Shown here: piece after piece, positions 16,229-24,341 of the stretch | How positions within the stretch are numbered: position 1 is the first letter of the stretch | Layout: each line of letters begins with the position of its first letter | Assembly: GCA_035696365.1 (NCBI GenBank) | Contig: DASRQS010000030.1 | Span: 1 to 64,000, forward strand | Reading direction: 5' to 3' | Length of the DNA: 64,000 nt | From: JALYLC01 sp035696365 | GTDB lineage: Bacteria; Actinomycetota; Thermoleophilia; Gaiellales; JALYLC01 | The notes under the pieces: generated by a model | The model's database searches: none | What the model was told of the DNA's origin: nothing | What the model saw: only the letters and a program-made list of their open reading frames with translations | Program-made: the position numbers and the translations under genes

Positions 16229-17721
16229 GCGACCCCGCCACGTCCGCTGCCGACCCCGGGCGGAAGAGCGGATTCGCGCTTCCGTCTGCCTACACGATCC
16301 TCTTCGCGCTGATCGTCGTCGCGGCGCTGGCGACCTGGATCATCCCCGCCGGCGCCTACAACCTCAACGCAGCAGGCGAGCCGCTCCCCGGGACGTACCA
16401 CGAGGTAGCCGGGCACCCGGCCCGCATCCTCGTCGACTCGCTCACGGCGCCGATCAACGGCCTCTTCGGCATCGAGGACGCACACGGCAACATCAACTAC
16501 TACAACTCGGGGACGCTCTTCGGAGCGATCGACATCGCGCTCTTCATCCTCGTCATCGGCGGCTTCCTCGGCATCACGATGAAGACGGGAGCCATCCAGG
16601 CGGGCATCGGCAGCCTCGTCAAGCGCATGGCGGGCAGGGAGCGGCTGATGATCCCTGCGCTCATGTGCGTCTTCGCCCTCGGCGGCACGACCTACGGCAT
16701 GGCCGAGGAGAGCCTCGCCTTCTACGCCCTCGTGATCACGGTCTTGATCGCCGCCGGGTACGACGCACTCACGGGTGCCGCGGTCGTGCTGCTCGGCTGC
16801 GGGATCGGGACGCTGGGCTCGACGATCAATCCCTTCGCGACCGGAATCGCCTCCGGGATCGCAGGCATACCGATCAGCGACGGCCTCCTGGGACGCATCA
16901 TCATCCTGCTCGCCGGTCTCGCGATCGGCATCTTCTTCGTCTTGCGCTATGCCGACCGCGTGAAGGCGGATCCGTCGAAGTCCGTCGTCTACGACATGAA
17001 GGCCGAGAACGACGCGCGCTTCCGCGCCGAGGACGAGGCCGGCGAGATCACGCTGACCGGCACGCACAAGGTCATTCTGACCCTGTTCGCGCTTGCCTTC
17101 GGCGTGATGATCTACGGGGTGATCCCCTGGTCGGATCTCGGGATCCCGATTCCGACGTGGTGGTGGTGGTTCCCCGAGATGACAGCGTCGTTCCTGCTCT
17201 TCTCGATCATCATCGGAGTGGTCGCCGGGATGAGCGAGGGCAACCTGACCAGCACGTTCGTCGCCGGCGCGGGCGACCTGCTCGGTGTCGCGCTCATCAT
17301 CGGCATTGCGCGCGGCATCACCGTGATCATGAACAACGGCCAGATCACGGACACCGTCCTGAGTTGGGTCGAGAGCGCACTGGGTGACACGGGTGCGGGG
17401 GTGTTCGCAGTCGTCATGTTCCTGCTCTTCCTGCCGCTCTCGTTCCTGATCCCGTCGTCGTCCGGTCTTGCGACCGTGGCGATGCCGATCACGGCGCCGT
17501 TGGCGGGGTTCGTCGACGTGCCCGAGTCGATCGTCGTCACCGCCTACCAGAGCGCTTCGGGGCTCATGAACCTGTTCATCCCGACGTCGGCCGTCGTGAT
17601 GGGCGGCCTGGCCATCGCACGGGTTCCCTACGGGACGTATCTGCGCTGGGTGTGGCCGCTGCTCGCCTCACTGGGCGCTCTCTGCATCGTCGTGCTCAGC
17701 GTCTCGGCGGCTGTCTCGTGA
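16225..17721 (+). CDS. YfcC/ArcD-like carrier, probable arginine-ornithine exchanger
   Basis: A 498-residue integral membrane protein with about 11-12 helices. It belongs to the YfcC family, which includes the ArcD-type carriers of deiminase operons in streptococci and enterococci. Features include an N-terminal helix ending in ATWIIPAGAY, the EESLAFYALVITVLIAAGYD loop region, and the C-terminal PSSSGLATVAMPI re-entrant-type stretch. Exchange of arginine for ornithine would let the pathway run without energy cost. That substrate is inferred from the operon; family members also carry dicarboxylates and peptides. GTG start overlaps the arcC stop by 4 bases. Confidence 0.85.
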   Translation: MSDPATSAADPGRKSGFALPSAYTILFALIVVAALATWIIPAGAYNLNAAGEPLPGTYHEVAGHPARILVDSLTAPINGLFGIEDAHGNINYYNSGTLFGAIDIALFILVIGGFLGITMKTGAIQAGIGSLVKRMAGRERLMIPALMCVFALGGTTYGMAEESLAFYALVITVLIAAGYDALTGAAVVLLGCGIGTLGSTINPFATGIASGIAGIPISDGLLGRIIILLAGLAIGIFFVLRYADRVKADPSKSVVYDMKAENDARFRAEDEAGEITLTGTHKVILTLFALAFGVMIYGVIPWSDLGIPIPTWWWWFPEMTASFLLFSIIIGVVAGMSEGNLTSTFVAGAGDLLGVALIIGIARGITVIMNNGQITDTVLSWVESALGDTGAGVFAVVMFLLFLPLSFLIPSSSGLATVAMPITAPLAGFVDVPESIVVTAYQSASGLMNLFIPTSAVVMGGLAIARVPYGTYLRWVWPLLASLGALCIVVLSVSAAVS

Positions 17722-17743
17722 CGGTCCCGGAAGGAGCATCCCG

Positions 17744-17884
17744 ATGAGCAACGCAGGTCGCTGGGTCGTGGTGCTGATCGCGCTCCTTCTGGTCCTGGGC
17801 CTGGGCGCATATGCCCGCGGCCCGCACCACCACCGCGGAGACGAGATCGGTACTCACGGCACACCCCCGGCGCAATCGCAATAG
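17744..17884 (+). CDS. 46-residue single-span membrane protein
   Basis: Between the carrier and the P-type ATPase an ATG behind AAGGAG opens a 46-codon frame. It starts MSNAGRWVVVLIALLLVLGL: one hydrophobic helix near residues 8-23, then a hydrophilic tail with a GPHHHRGDE His cluster. Gaps of 22 bases on either side fit an operon member. Small membrane proteins often regulate ATPases and carriers, and the His cluster could bind metal; both are guesses. No homologue is recognised. Confidence 0.6.
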   Translation: MSNAGRWVVVLIALLLVLGLGAYARGPHHHRGDEIGTHGTPPAQSQ

Positions 17885-17906
17885 GGTCGAAGAAGGAGAG
17901 CGAGAC

Positions 17907-20684
17907 ATGGCGACGATGGGTAAGGCTGCCGCGCCCGGGTCCGCGGATGCGACGCAGGTCGCGTGGTACGCGCTCGAACCCGCTGCGGTCACGGAACGCC
18001 TCGACGTCTCGACCGCGAGCGGTCTGTCGGCCGCCGAGGTCGAATCGCGGCGCGCGTCCGTCGGGCCCAACAAGTTCGCCGAGGTCGCGGTCGAGCCACG
18101 CTGGCGCGCGTTCGTGCGGCAATACCGCGACCCGATGCAGATCGTGCTGTTGATCGCCGGAATCGGGAGCCTCTACCCCCTGAAGGAACTGGGAACCGGC
18201 CTCGTCCTGCTTTTTCTGACGCTCTTCAACGCGGTGCTCGGCCTGCGCCAGGAGGGCAAGGCAGCGGAGGCGGTCGCCGCGTTGCAGAAGATGATGATCA
18301 TCAAGGCGCGCGTCCGGCGGGACGGCGAGCTCGTCCAGATTCCGGCGGAAGAGCTCGTGCCAGGGGACATCGTGTCGATCGAGGCCGGAGACCTCGTGCC
18401 CGCGGACGGGAGGCTGCTGTCGGCGGCAACGCTCGAGATCGCGGAGGCAGCCCTGACCGGCGAGAGCTTGCCTGTCTCGAAGGGCGTGGAGAGCGTCGCG
18501 TCGCCCGACACCCCGCTGGGAGACCGGACGGACATGGTCTTCATGAATACCAACGTCACGCGCGGATCGGGCAGCTTCGTCGTCACGTCGACGGGGATGA
18601 CGACCGAGGTCGGCCACATCTCGCACATGCTCCAGAGCGCGGACGATGTGGACACGCCGCTGACGGTCCAGCTGAAGAAGCTGACGAGCCAGATCCTGGT
18701 CATCGCGGGTGCGGCTGTGGCCGTGTCGGTCGTGCTCAACCTCTCGCGCGGCCAGAGCTTCGACACGGTCTTCACCGCAGCGATCGCGTTCGCGATCTCC
18801 GCGATCCCGACAGGTCTGCCCGCCGTCGTCACGACGATCCTCTCGTACGGAACGCAGATGCTCGCGAAGGCGAACGCGATCATGAAGCGGCTCCGCTCGA
18901 CCGAGACGCTCGGCTCGACCTCGGCGATCAACTCCGACAAGACCGGGACGCTGACGCTGAACCAGATGACGGCGGTGGAGATGACGATCCCCGGCCGGCG
19001 CTACACGATCTCCGGCGGCGGCTATTCGACCGAGGGAACGATCAAGCACGTCTTCGGCCCACCGGAGGTGCCGCTGGAGCAGTTCCTCCTGCCGATGGCG
19101 CTCTGCGCGGACGCGGTCGTCAAGGACGGCGGGCTGGTCGGCGACCCGACCGAGGGTGCCCTCGTGGTGCTGGCCGAGAAGGGCGGCCTCGACGCCGGCG
19201 AGACGCGGCGGGCCTTCCCGCGCGTCGCCGAGTTGCCGTTCGACGCCGCCTACAAGATGATGGCGACGTTCCACAAGATGCAGGACGAGAGCGGCCGCGA
19301 CGTCGTCCGCTGCCTCGTCAAGGGCGCCCCGGACCAGCTGCTCGCGCGCGCGGCGTTCCGGCCCGCTCCCGAGGACCTCTCCTCCGTTCCCGTGGACGCG
19401 GACTTCAAGAAGCGCTACATGGACGAGAACGAGCGGCTCGGTGCTCAGGGCCTGCGCGTGATGGCGACCGGACGGAAGGATTTCGATCCGGGCGGGTTCG
19501 ATCCGTCCGCCGACCTGCTTCCGCTGCTCGATGGGCTGACGGTCCTTGCCCTGGTCGGGATCGTCGATCCCCCGCGCCCTGCGGCGAAGGCGGCGATCGC
19601 GATCGCGCACGAGGCCGGGATCCGCGTGCGCATGATCACTGGCGATCACGTCGTCACGGCCGGAGCGATCGCGGACGACCTCGGCATCACCGGCCGAGCG
19701 ATCAGCGGCGCTGAATTCAAGGCGATGTCGGACAGCGAGCTCGACGCGGCGATCGGCGAGATCGGAGTGATCGCGCGCGTCGCTCCCGAGGACAAGGTGC
19801 GCCTCGTCGAGAGCCTGAAGCGCAACGGCGACATCGTGGCGATGACCGGCGACGGCGTGAACGACGCGCCGGCGCTCAAGGCGGCCGACATCGGCATCGC
19901 GATGGGGATCACGGGCACGGAGGTCTCGAAGGAGGCCGCGACGATGATCCTCACGGACGACAACTTCGCGACGATCGTGAAGGCGGTCGAGCTCGGTCGC
20001 GGCCTCTACGACAACCTCACGAAGTACATCCGCTTCCAGATGGGCGTGCTGATCGGCTTCATCGTCACGTTCCTCGGTGCGAGCATCTTCAACGTCGTGG
20101 GCGGCGTCCCGTTCGTGCCACTCCAGACGCTGTACGTCAACTTCACGACCCAGGTCCTCCAGGCGATCGGTCTCGGCTACGGCCGACCGGGGGAGGGACT
20201 GATGGAGCGCAAGCCGCGGCCCTCCGACGAGCGGATGCTGCCGCGGCCGCTGCTGTTGTGGGTCGCGACCGCCGGGCTCGTGATGGGCGGCACCACGCTG
20301 GGCCTGATCGCCTGGGCCGACGACGCGTACGGGAGCGCGGCTGCGCGGACGATGGGGCTGACGGCCTTCGCTCTCGGCAACGTCCTCTTCTCCCTCACCA
20401 CGCGCGACGAGCAGCGCTCGGTGTTCTCGCTCGGCATCCTCGAGGATCGGATGTTCCTGATGTGCACCGGCGGATCGCTGGCGGCGATCCTGTTCGGCAC
20501 CGAGCTCGGCATCTTCCACCGCATCCTTGGCACCGTGCCGCTGACCTTGCACCAGTGGCTCGTGTGCATCGTGGTCGCGCTCGCCATCATCCCGGTGTCC
20601 GAGGCCAGGCGGCTCCTGCTCCTGCGCCGCGCGCCGGCGGGGAGCCCGTCCGATCAGACGACCGGCGCCGACGCCGCAACGTGA
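17907..20684 (+). CDS. Cation-transporting P-type ATPase (P2 type)
   Basis: A 925-residue ion pump. Order: N-terminal cation-ATPase domain, helices 1-2, actuator domain with AALTGES (181-187), helices 3-4, phosphorylation site SDKTGTLT with Asp344, nucleotide-binding domain with KGAPDQLL, hinge TGDGVNDAP, and C-terminal helices. In helix 4 the ion-binding motif reads PTGLP (301-305), where calcium and sodium/potassium pumps have PEGL; Thr302 replaces the ion-binding Glu, so the ion is uncertain. The start is ATG 17907 behind GAAGGAG; the frame extends further upstream through the 46-residue gene in another frame. In the operon it could spend ATP made by ArcC on ion homeostasis. Confidence 0.92.
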   Translation: MATMGKAAAPGSADATQVAWYALEPAAVTERLDVSTASGLSAAEVESRRASVGPNKFAEVAVEPRWRAFVRQYRDPMQIVLLIAGIGSLYPLKELGTGLVLLFLTLFNAVLGLRQEGKAAEAVAALQKMMIIKARVRRDGELVQIPAEELVPGDIVSIEAGDLVPADGRLLSAATLEIAEAALTGESLPVSKGVESVASPDTPLGDRTDMVFMNTNVTRGSGSFVVTSTGMTTEVGHISHMLQSADDVDTPLTVQLKKLTSQILVIAGAAVAVSVVLNLSRGQSFDTVFTAAIAFAISAIPTGLPAVVTTILSYGTQMLAKANAIMKRLRSTETLGSTSAINSDKTGTLTLNQMTAVEMTIPGRRYTISGGGYSTEGTIKHVFGPPEVPLEQFLLPMALCADAVVKDGGLVGDPTEGALVVLAEKGGLDAGETRRAFPRVAELPFDAAYKMMATFHKMQDESGRDVVRCLVKGAPDQLLARAAFRPAPEDLSSVPVDADFKKRYMDENERLGAQGLRVMATGRKDFDPGGFDPSADLLPLLDGLTVLALVGIVDPPRPAAKAAIAIAHEAGIRVRMITGDHVVTAGAIADDLGITGRAISGAEFKAMSDSELDAAIGEIGVIARVAPEDKVRLVESLKRNGDIVAMTGDGVNDAPALKAADIGIAMGITGTEVSKEAATMILTDDNFATIVKAVELGRGLYDNLTKYIRFQMGVLIGFIVTFLGASIFNVVGGVPFVPLQTLYVNFTTQVLQAIGLGYGRPGEGLMERKPRPSDERMLPRPLLLWVATAGLVMGGTTLGLIAWADDAYGSAAARTMGLTAFALGNVLFSLTTRDEQRSVFSLGILEDRMFLMCTGGSLAAILFGTELGIFHRILGTVPLTLHQWLVCIVVALAIIPVSEARRLLLLRRAPAGSPSDQTTGADAAT

Positions 20685-20700
20685 CGGTCGCAGCGGCGCA

Positions 20701-22233
20701 ATGACGACACGCGTGGGCAGGACCCGGGAGCCAAGAGCACCGACCTTGCTCGACGCGCTCCTTCCCGTCGTGGTGCTGATCGGGCTGCTCGCGGTGACGA
20801 TCTGGCTCTTCGGGGTCAGCGCCACCGACGGGCCGCTGCAGGTTGCCCTGCTGCTCAGTGCCGCGTTCGCGTCCTTGATGGCGCTGAAGAACGGCTTCAC
20901 CTCCGCGGCCGTCGCGGACGCCGCGATCGGCGGCGTCACGACGGCGATGAGCGCGATCTTCATCCTGCTCGCGGTCGGCTCGCTGATCGGGACATGGAAC
21001 ATGGCCGGAACGATCCCGACCGTCGTCGACTACGGCGTTCTCCTGCTCAATCCGACCATCTTCTTCGTCACGACGGCGGCGATTTGCGCCGTCGTCGGCA
21101 TGGTCACGGGGAGCTCCTGGACGACCGCGGGCACGCTCGGCGTGGCCTTCGTCGGCATGTCGAAGGTCATGGGCCTCTCCGAGGCGGCGGCCGCCGGCGC
21201 TGTCATCTGCGGCGCGTACTTCGGTGACAAGATGTCGCCGCTCTCGGAGACGACGATCCTCGTCCCCAAGCTCGTCGGTCGGGGCCTCACGACAGGTCAG
21301 CACATCAAGAACATGTTCTGGACTGCCGGCCCCGCGATCGGCATCAGCCTCCTCATCTTCCTCGTGCTCGGTCTGACAGCGGAGCCGACCGGCGGCGTCA
21401 GCACCCAGGCGGCGCTCGACACGCTGGAAGCCGAGTTCAACATCACCGTCCTCAACCTGCTGCCGCTGGCGCTGCTCGTCGTCTTCACCATCAAGAAGGT
21501 GCCACCATTCCTGGCGATCCTCGGATCGGCGCTGTGCGCGGGCATCCTCGCGTGCTTCACCCAATGGACGGTCGTGAAGGCGTTCGTCGACGACCCGGCC
21601 CTCGGACCGGTGGCGACCGGCCTCAAGGCGATCTACGCCGCGATGGCGACTGGCTTCGTGAGCAAGAGCGGCAACCCCGCGATCGACCAGCTCTTCTCAC
21701 GTGGCGGGATGGCCAGCCTCCTGACGACCGTCTGGCTGGTCCTGGGAGCGCTCGCATTCGCCGCGATCATGGAGCACGCCGGCTTTCTCGAGCGGCTCCT
21801 CCAGCCGATCGTCGAACGCGCTCCCTCGCGAGGGCGTCTCATTCTCGCCGTCAACGGCAGCGGCGTCGGGCTGAACGTGATCGCCGGCGACCAGTACGTC
21901 GCCGACGTGCTGCCGGCCCGGATGTTCCGCGGCGAGTTCGATCGGCGCGGGCTCGCGCCGCAGGTGCTCGCGCGCGCGGTCGAGGACTCCGGCACGGTGA
22001 CGTCGGTCCTGGTGCCGTGGAACACGTGCGGCGCTTACATCTCGGGCGTGCTCGGCGTGTCGACCGCCTCCTACCTCCCGTACTGCTTCTTCAACTTCAT
22101 CAGCCCGATCCTCGACATCGTGTACGGGTTCGTCGGCTTCAAGGTTCCCTCGGCGACGCCGACGCTGCAGGAGGGCGACGCGGCGGATCTCGCGGACGGA
22201 GGCGGCCTGGCTGCCGGCGGACGCGCGGAGTGA
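20701..22233 (+). CDS. nhaC: NhaC-family Na+/H+ antiporter
   Basis: A 510-residue membrane protein with about 12 helices in the NhaC fold: GSLIGTWNMAGTIPTVVDYG in the first half, TGSSWTTAGTLGVAF, and GAYFGDKMSPLSETT. The second repeat has NVIAGDQYVADVLPARM and SGTVTSVLVPWNTCGAYISG. NhaC proteins exchange Na+ for H+; close relatives exchange other charged solutes such as malate for lactate. It follows the ATPase by 16 bases and ends the run at a strong hairpin. With the ammonia released by the arc enzymes it may help hold internal pH and ion balance. Confidence 0.9.
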   Translation: MTTRVGRTREPRAPTLLDALLPVVVLIGLLAVTIWLFGVSATDGPLQVALLLSAAFASLMALKNGFTSAAVADAAIGGVTTAMSAIFILLAVGSLIGTWNMAGTIPTVVDYGVLLLNPTIFFVTTAAICAVVGMVTGSSWTTAGTLGVAFVGMSKVMGLSEAAAAGAVICGAYFGDKMSPLSETTILVPKLVGRGLTTGQHIKNMFWTAGPAIGISLLIFLVLGLTAEPTGGVSTQAALDTLEAEFNITVLNLLPLALLVVFTIKKVPPFLAILGSALCAGILACFTQWTVVKAFVDDPALGPVATGLKAIYAAMATGFVSKSGNPAIDQLFSRGGMASLLTTVWLVLGALAFAAIMEHAGFLERLLQPIVERAPSRGRLILAVNGSGVGLNVIAGDQYVADVLPARMFRGEFDRRGLAPQVLARAVEDSGTVTSVLVPWNTCGAYISGVLGVSTASYLPYCFFNFISPILDIVYGFVGFKVPSATPTLQEGDAADLADGGGLAAGGRAE

Positions 22234-22268
22234 CCACGCGCGGTCACTCCGCGGAGTGACCGCACACG
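22224..22268. terminator. Bidirectional hairpin between convergent nhaC and ppk2
   Basis: A 12-base perfect stem (22224-22235 with 22242-22253, loop ACGCGC) is followed by another GGAGTGA arm that can pair with TCACTCC just before the ppk2 stop. The nhaC stop lies inside the first stem. Two alternative stems could end transcription from both sides; no U-tract is present. Confidence 0.65.
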
Positions 22269-22269
22269 A

Positions 22270-23184
22270 TCACTCCCTCTCGGCTTCGAGCTCCCGGCGT
22301 GCTTCGAGGTTCGCGGCGTGGTCCTTCTCGGAGACCTCGGGCCAGCGTAGGTCGAGTGCTCTCACTTTTTCGACCAGCACCTGCGCGACGAGGGCCTGGG
22401 TGAGCCGTTTGTTGTCGGCCGGGATGACATACCACGGCGCCCAGGGAGTCGACGTGGCGGTCAGCGCGTCCTCGAATGCGCTCGTGTAGGCGTCCCAGTG
22501 GGCGCGCTCGGTGACGTCGGCGGCGTTGAACTTCCACTCCTTGCCGGGCGTGTCGAGCCGAGCGAGGAAGCGCTCCTTCTGCGCATCCTTCGAGACGTGG
22601 AGGAAGAACTTGACGATCTTCGTGCCGGTCCTGTCGAGATGGCGCTCGAAGGTGTTGATGTCCTCGTAGCGCTCTTGCCAGAAGCGCTCGTCGCGCTCGC
22701 CGGGCGGGAGTCGCTGCGGCTCGAGCCATGCGGGATGCACCTTGAGCGCGACGACCTCCTCGTAGTGCGAGCGGTTGAAGATGCCGATGCGACCGCGTTC
22801 GGGAAGCGCCTTCGAGATGCGCCAGAGGAAGTCGTGGTCGAGCTCCTCGGACGACGGCTTCTTGAACGAGATCACCTGCACGCCCTGCGGATTGACTCCT
22901 GACATCACATGCTCGATCGCCGAGTCCTTGCCGGCCGCGTCCATCGCTTGCAGGACGACGAGCAGCGCGTCCCTGTCGCTCGCCCACAACAGCTCCTGCG
23001 CGGCGGAGAGCTCCGCGATGCCGCGCGCGAGCGCATCCTTGGCCTGCTGCTTGAGCTCGTGCTCGGCCAGGTCCGCGAAGTCCGGCCCGCCAGTCCACCC
23101 GGGATCCCTCGACGCAAGGCCCGCCGACGTGCCGGGCTCGACGATGAGCTGTTCGAGAATTCGGGTGCGAACAGCCGCGCTCAT
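22270..23184 (-). CDS. ppk2: PPK2-family polyphosphate:nucleotide phosphotransferase
   Basis: Transfers phosphate between polyphosphate and nucleoside mono- or diphosphates. The 304-residue protein has a P-loop-like DAAGKDSAIEHVMSGVNPQG (Asp82-Lys86 core), the SSEELDHDFLWR lid region, and Walker B NRSHYEEV. It resembles the PPK2-related single-domain group. ATG 23184 has GGAGG upstream; 55 further codons are open but carry no family match. It faces the arc/ATPase/nhaC run and ends at the shared hairpin. Both systems regenerate ATP under energy stress, so co-use is plausible. Confidence 0.92.
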   Translation of the reverse strand: MSAAVRTRILEQLIVEPGTSAGLASRDPGWTGGPDFADLAEHELKQQAKDALARGIAELSAAQELLWASDRDALLVVLQAMDAAGKDSAIEHVMSGVNPQGVQVISFKKPSSEELDHDFLWRISKALPERGRIGIFNRSHYEEVVALKVHPAWLEPQRLPPGERDERFWQERYEDINTFERHLDRTGTKIVKFFLHVSKDAQKERFLARLDTPGKEWKFNAADVTERAHWDAYTSAFEDALTATSTPWAPWYVIPADNKRLTQALVAQVLVEKVRALDLRWPEVSEKDHAANLEARRELEAERE

Positions 23185-23492
23185 CGCGTCGCCTCCGATC
23201 GGCTCGGGCCCGCGGCGCGGTTCTTCTCGAGCGCCATCTCGATCGGCTCTCCTGCGCGTTCTGTTCGCATTATCACTCCGTGGATCCAACCGGCTTGTCC
23301 GGGCCATGAGATTCGCATGCCGCGCCCGACGTGTATTCGCCGGGTGCACCCTTCACATTGGTGAATTGGAATGCCGCGCGTTCTGCACTACCGGCACGAC
23401 TGGGCGTACGCACGCGTCAGTCGGTTGGAGCGGTGCGCCGGCTTGCCATGAGGTGGATCGACGGCCGCAAAAAGTCCTGCACCCGAGCGGGG
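23185..23492. other. Intergenic stretch upstream of ppk2
   Basis: About 310 bases between the divergent ppk2 and leader/DUF1801 genes. Apart from the dyad at 23353 and an A-rich patch at 23468-23474, I see no gene or structured element. Confidence 0.5.
23353..23364. promoter_or_regulatory. Dyad TCAC-ATTG-GTGA
   Basis: Fifth member of the TCAC-N4-GTGA set, extended to TTCAC/GTGAA, in the divergent gap between ppk2 and the DUF1801 gene. Confidence 0.4.
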
Positions 23493-23498
23493 TAGACT
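23493..23498 (+). promoter_or_regulatory. -10 box (TAGACT) for a leaderless leader frame
   Basis: TAGACT is separated by six bases from GTG 23505, the spacing seen at the other leaderless starts in the window. Confidence 0.5.
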
Positions 23499-23504
23499 GG
23501 CGCC

Positions 23505-23579
23505 GTGAGCCGCGCCGCCAAGGAGCAGAACCGCCGCTTGTTGCGCGCGGTCGCCTGTCTCTCCGAGGAGAGATCATGA
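23505..23579 (+). CDS. 24-residue leader peptide overlapping the DUF1801 gene
   Basis: GTG 23505, six bases after a TAGACT box, opens MSRAAKEQNRRLLRAVACLS (24 residues in all) and its TGA overlaps the next ATG as ATGA. This suggests translational coupling. The N-terminus loosely recalls AraC-type regulators (NRRLLRA), so it could instead be a truncated remnant. Not recognised otherwise. Confidence 0.4.
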   Translation: MSRAAKEQNRRLLRAVACLSEERS

Positions 23580-24007
23580 CGCCGGAACGTGCCGCGGGCA
23601 GCGCAGCCGCCTCGGACAACATTACGGCGAGGATCCAGGAGTTGGGGGACTGGAGGGGCGAGACGCTCGCCCGAGTTCGCCGGCTCATCCACGACGCGGA
23701 CCCTGAGATCCAGGAGGAATGGAAATGGGCGAAGGCCTCTTCCCCCGGGACTCCGGTCTGGTCTCATGACGGTGGCCTCTGCACGGGGGAGTCGTACAGG
23801 CAGGTGGTGAAGCTCACCTTCTTCCGAGGCGCCTCGCTCCAGGACCCCCAGAAGCTGTTCAACTCCAGTCTCGAGGGGAACACGCGCCGAGCCATCGACA
23901 TTCGCGAAGGCGAGAAGCTCGACGAGGCCGCCTTCAAGGAATTGATCCGGTCGGCGGTGGCCGCCAACTCCGCGCCTCCGGCCCGCCGCGCATCCCCGAA
24001 GAAGTAG
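23576..24007 (+). CDS. DUF1801 (YdhG-like) protein
   Basis: A 143-residue cytosolic protein of the DUF1801 family. Features are the N-terminal helix pair (ETLARVRRLIHDADPEIQEE), the strand WSHDGGLCTGESYRQVVKLT, FFRGASLQDP, and the conserved LFNSSLEGNTRRAIDIREGE segment. The family lies near the iron-chaperone frataxin fold but has no proven biochemistry. The ATG follows GAGGAGAG and overlaps the leader peptide stop. A few extra residues (AKASSP) interrupt the usual EEWKW-GTPVW. Single gene before the 24 kb operon. Confidence 0.85.
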   Translation: MTPERAAGSAAASDNITARIQELGDWRGETLARVRRLIHDADPEIQEEWKWAKASSPGTPVWSHDGGLCTGESYRQVVKLTFFRGASLQDPQKLFNSSLEGNTRRAIDIREGEKLDEAAFKELIRSAVAANSAPPARRASPKK

Positions 24008-24341
24008 CCCGGGCTCGCCCGCGCGGAGCTCGTCATCGCGCAGTTGGAACGCGCCGTGGCGACGGCACGGCGGACGGCGGGGAGAAACCGAGAACGCCCG
24101 CTCGTCGTAGTTTCGACCGTGTCCAGGACTCCGCGTGGCTCAAAGGATTCGGCGCGTCGCTGCAGCGCGGAGGCAGCTGGGCTGCTCGCCGTGCGCGACG
24201 GAACCGTAGAGTCCCGCTTCCACTGCGCGGTGCGTCGACGTCGCGTCCTGTTCCAGGAGGGGGGCCTGGCTCTGTGAGCTGCCGAGATGTCCAGGAGGAG
24301 ATCGCGGCCGGGCCGCCCCGTTCACCCGGAGGTCTGGCAGC
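24008..24341. other. Gene-free region before the pyrimidine/pterin-like operon
   Basis: 334 bases with no convincing frame. It should contain the operon promoter. I looked for an FMN or cobalamin riboswitch because of the downstream genes and found no convincing conserved core; AGTCC- and CCAGGAGG-like bits occur only singly. CCAGGAGGAG near 24291 is too far from the first start to be its ribosome site. Confidence 0.4.

Noticed and set aside
17628..21002. A 1124-codon frame antisense to the P-type ATPase
   Set aside because: The plus-strand gene has complete catalytic motifs and a ribosome site. The antisense product is Arg/Asp/His-rich without domains.
24008..24341. FMN or cobalamin riboswitch upstream of the operon
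   Set aside because: Considered because RibA/RibD-type genes follow. The conserved junction sequences of either class could not be assembled.
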